DNA from: Leucobacter musarum subsp. musarum
GTDB lineage: Bacteria > Actinomycetota > Actinomycetes > Actinomycetales > Microbacteriaceae
Assembly: GCF_001273845.1 (NCBI RefSeq)
Contig: NZ_JHBW01000067.1
Location: 62,001 to 126,000, forward strand
Reading direction: 5' to 3'
DNA length: 64,000 bases
In this document: piece by piece, positions 63,226-64,000 of the stretch
How positions within the stretch are numbered: position 1 is the first letter of the stretch
How the letters are laid out: the number at the start of each line of letters is the position of its first letter
Position numbers and translations under genes: made by a program
Notes under the pieces: generated by a model
Databases searched by the model: none
What the model saw: the letters and a program-made list of their open reading frames with translations, nothing else
Told to the model about the DNA's origin: nothing

Positions 63226-63837
63226 TCAGCGGCGGTGGGTGTCACCGCCTTCAGCGTCATCGTCGTCAGCGTCATCACCGTCGGTGTCATCGTCGTCATC
63301 ATCAACGTCGTCGGTGTCGCCGGCGAAGAGCTCGGTGTCGTCAGCGTCGTCGGCGAGCCCTTCATCGTCGTCCTCGTCGTCATCGAGGTCGACGTCACTC
63401 GCCGCGTCGGCATCAAGCTCGAGCTCGTCGTCCAGATCATCCTCGTCAGCATCGAACTCGTCGTCGAGGTCGTCGTTATCGTGCTCATCACCCTCGTCGC
63501 CGCCTGATTGGCGCGACTGGGCATCGCGATACTGCGCGAGCCGTTCCGACCACGGCACCCACTCGGGTGCAATCACTGCACCCTCGCCCGGCAGCAGTTC
63601 GACTTCAAGCACGGTGATTGGGGCCTCTTCACTGGTGCGGGTCAGCGTGGCGGCCCAGCGCCACCCGGGATACCCGGGCAGTCGGCACTCGAAGAACTGC
63701 GTGAGCACGTGTTCGCCTTCGACGACATACCCGTCGTGGCTGCCGATCGAGTCGGCCGGAGTAATCTCGAGCAGTGCTGAGCGCGCCTGTTCCGTCGCCG
63801 CGAGCAGCACCGAGTCCGGGGTCAGGGCCTCAGACAT
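63226..63837 (-). CDS. DUF3027-domain protein with acidic tail
   Basis: 203 aa from ATG 63837. Residues 1-110 are the DUF3027 core (GYPGWRWAATLTRTSEEAPI, LLPGEGAVIAPEWVPWSERL). The C-terminal 90 residues are almost all Asp/Glu with a few hydrophobics and end GGDTHRR. DUF3027 is actinobacterial and of unknown function. Overlaps the upstream gene by 8 bases. The low-complexity tail should be disordered. Confidence 0.87.
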   Translation of the reverse strand: MSEALTPDSVLLAATEQARSALLEITPADSIGSHDGYVVEGEHVLTQFFECRLPGYPGWRWAATLTRTSEEAPITVLEVELLPGEGAVIAPEWVPWSERLAQYRDAQSRQSGGDEGDEHDNDDLDDEFDADEDDLDDELELDADAASDVDLDDDEDDDEGLADDADDTELFAGDTDDVDDDDDDTDGDDADDDDAEGGDTHRR

Positions 63838-64000
63838 CGAAATCATCCGCTACTCGACGCAGCATGGTCGCCACCGTGCGCGACTGCGAGCGCTCCGGGT
63901 ATTGCCCGTTCTTGAGGCGCCCTCCGAGGCCGTCCAGCAGCTTGACCAAGTCCTCGATGATCACTGACATCTCATCGGCCGACTTGCGGCTGCGCTTCAC
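63830..64000 (-). CDS. 3' end of an unidentified gene (partial)
   Basis: Minus-strand frame open from the window edge to TGA 63830-63832, encoding a helical C-terminus (VIIEDLVKLLDGLGGRLKNG, RTVATMLRRVADDFDV). Stop overlaps the DUF3027 start, so they form one operon. A GTG at 64000 and a later ATG mean it could also be a very short complete gene. No family assignable. Confidence 0.5.
   Translation of the reverse strand: MKRSRKSADEMSVIIEDLVKLLDGLGGRLKNGQYPERSQSRTVATMLRRVADDFDV

Overview
The window is a stretch of high-G+C Gram-positive chromosome. GTGA/ATGA gene overlaps, apparently leaderless starts (a TANNNT box 6-8 bases before the start codon), sortase-anchored surface proteins, SpaA-type pili, an FmdB zinc ribbon next to 5-formyl-THF cyclo-ligase and galU, a DUF3027 protein and a DtxR/IdeR-type iron regulator all point to an actinobacterium, most likely Microbacteriaceae (Leucobacter-like). 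Assignment below family level is inference.

1-780: a LysE/RhtB exporter and an intact tRNA-Ala(CGC). 736-25547: a roughly 24.8-kb genomic island. Its left end is the 3' half of the tRNA gene. Its right end is a 43-base copy of that half (41/43 identical, 28 bases in one perfect run). The island is a patchwork of live and broken genes: a duplicated GntR/FCD regulator, a further GntR-like regulator and a GntR stub, a nonsense-broken ECF41-type sigma factor, an intact MDR oxidoreductase, a nonsense-broken epoxide-hydrolase-like gene, serine recombinases (two whole, one fragment), an internally deleted CorA, a secreted glycoside-hydrolase-like lipoprotein, two small lipoproteins, LPXTG-like wall proteins (457 and 1782 aa plus one fragment), an antitoxin-Fic-resolvase cassette and a defective IS3-family element beside the right end. 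No tyrosine integrase is present, so the island looks immobilised.

25548-36050: core genes (epimerase, DUF1801 protein, small membrane and unrecognised proteins), then an iron-siderophore uptake block on the minus strand: AraC regulator with a DtxR/IdeR-like box upstream, two FecCD permeases, ATPase, binding lipoprotein and siderophore-interacting reductase. There are no biosynthesis genes, so scavenging of foreign siderophores is the simplest reading. A dtxR/ideR-type gene lies at 55185-55877.

36078-57100: housekeeping and metabolism: acetyltransferase, galU, 5-formyl-THF cyclo-ligase, FmdB, a large helicase-like protein whose ATP-binding motifs are degenerate, uracil permease, an amine/amino-acid oxidase with a cupin partner, CYTH protein, EamA exporter, an alpha/beta hydrolase-TetR divergent pair with two perfect palindromic operators, AraC regulator, tRNA-Arg(CCT), NlpC/P60 hydrolase, glutamate dehydrogenase, DtxR regulator and phosphoserine aminotransferase.

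57177-63000: a complete pilus operon (tip adhesin, major pilin, class C sortase), with a hairpin between pilin and sortase. 63148-64000: a terminator, an acidic DUF3027 protein and the 3' end of a further gene.
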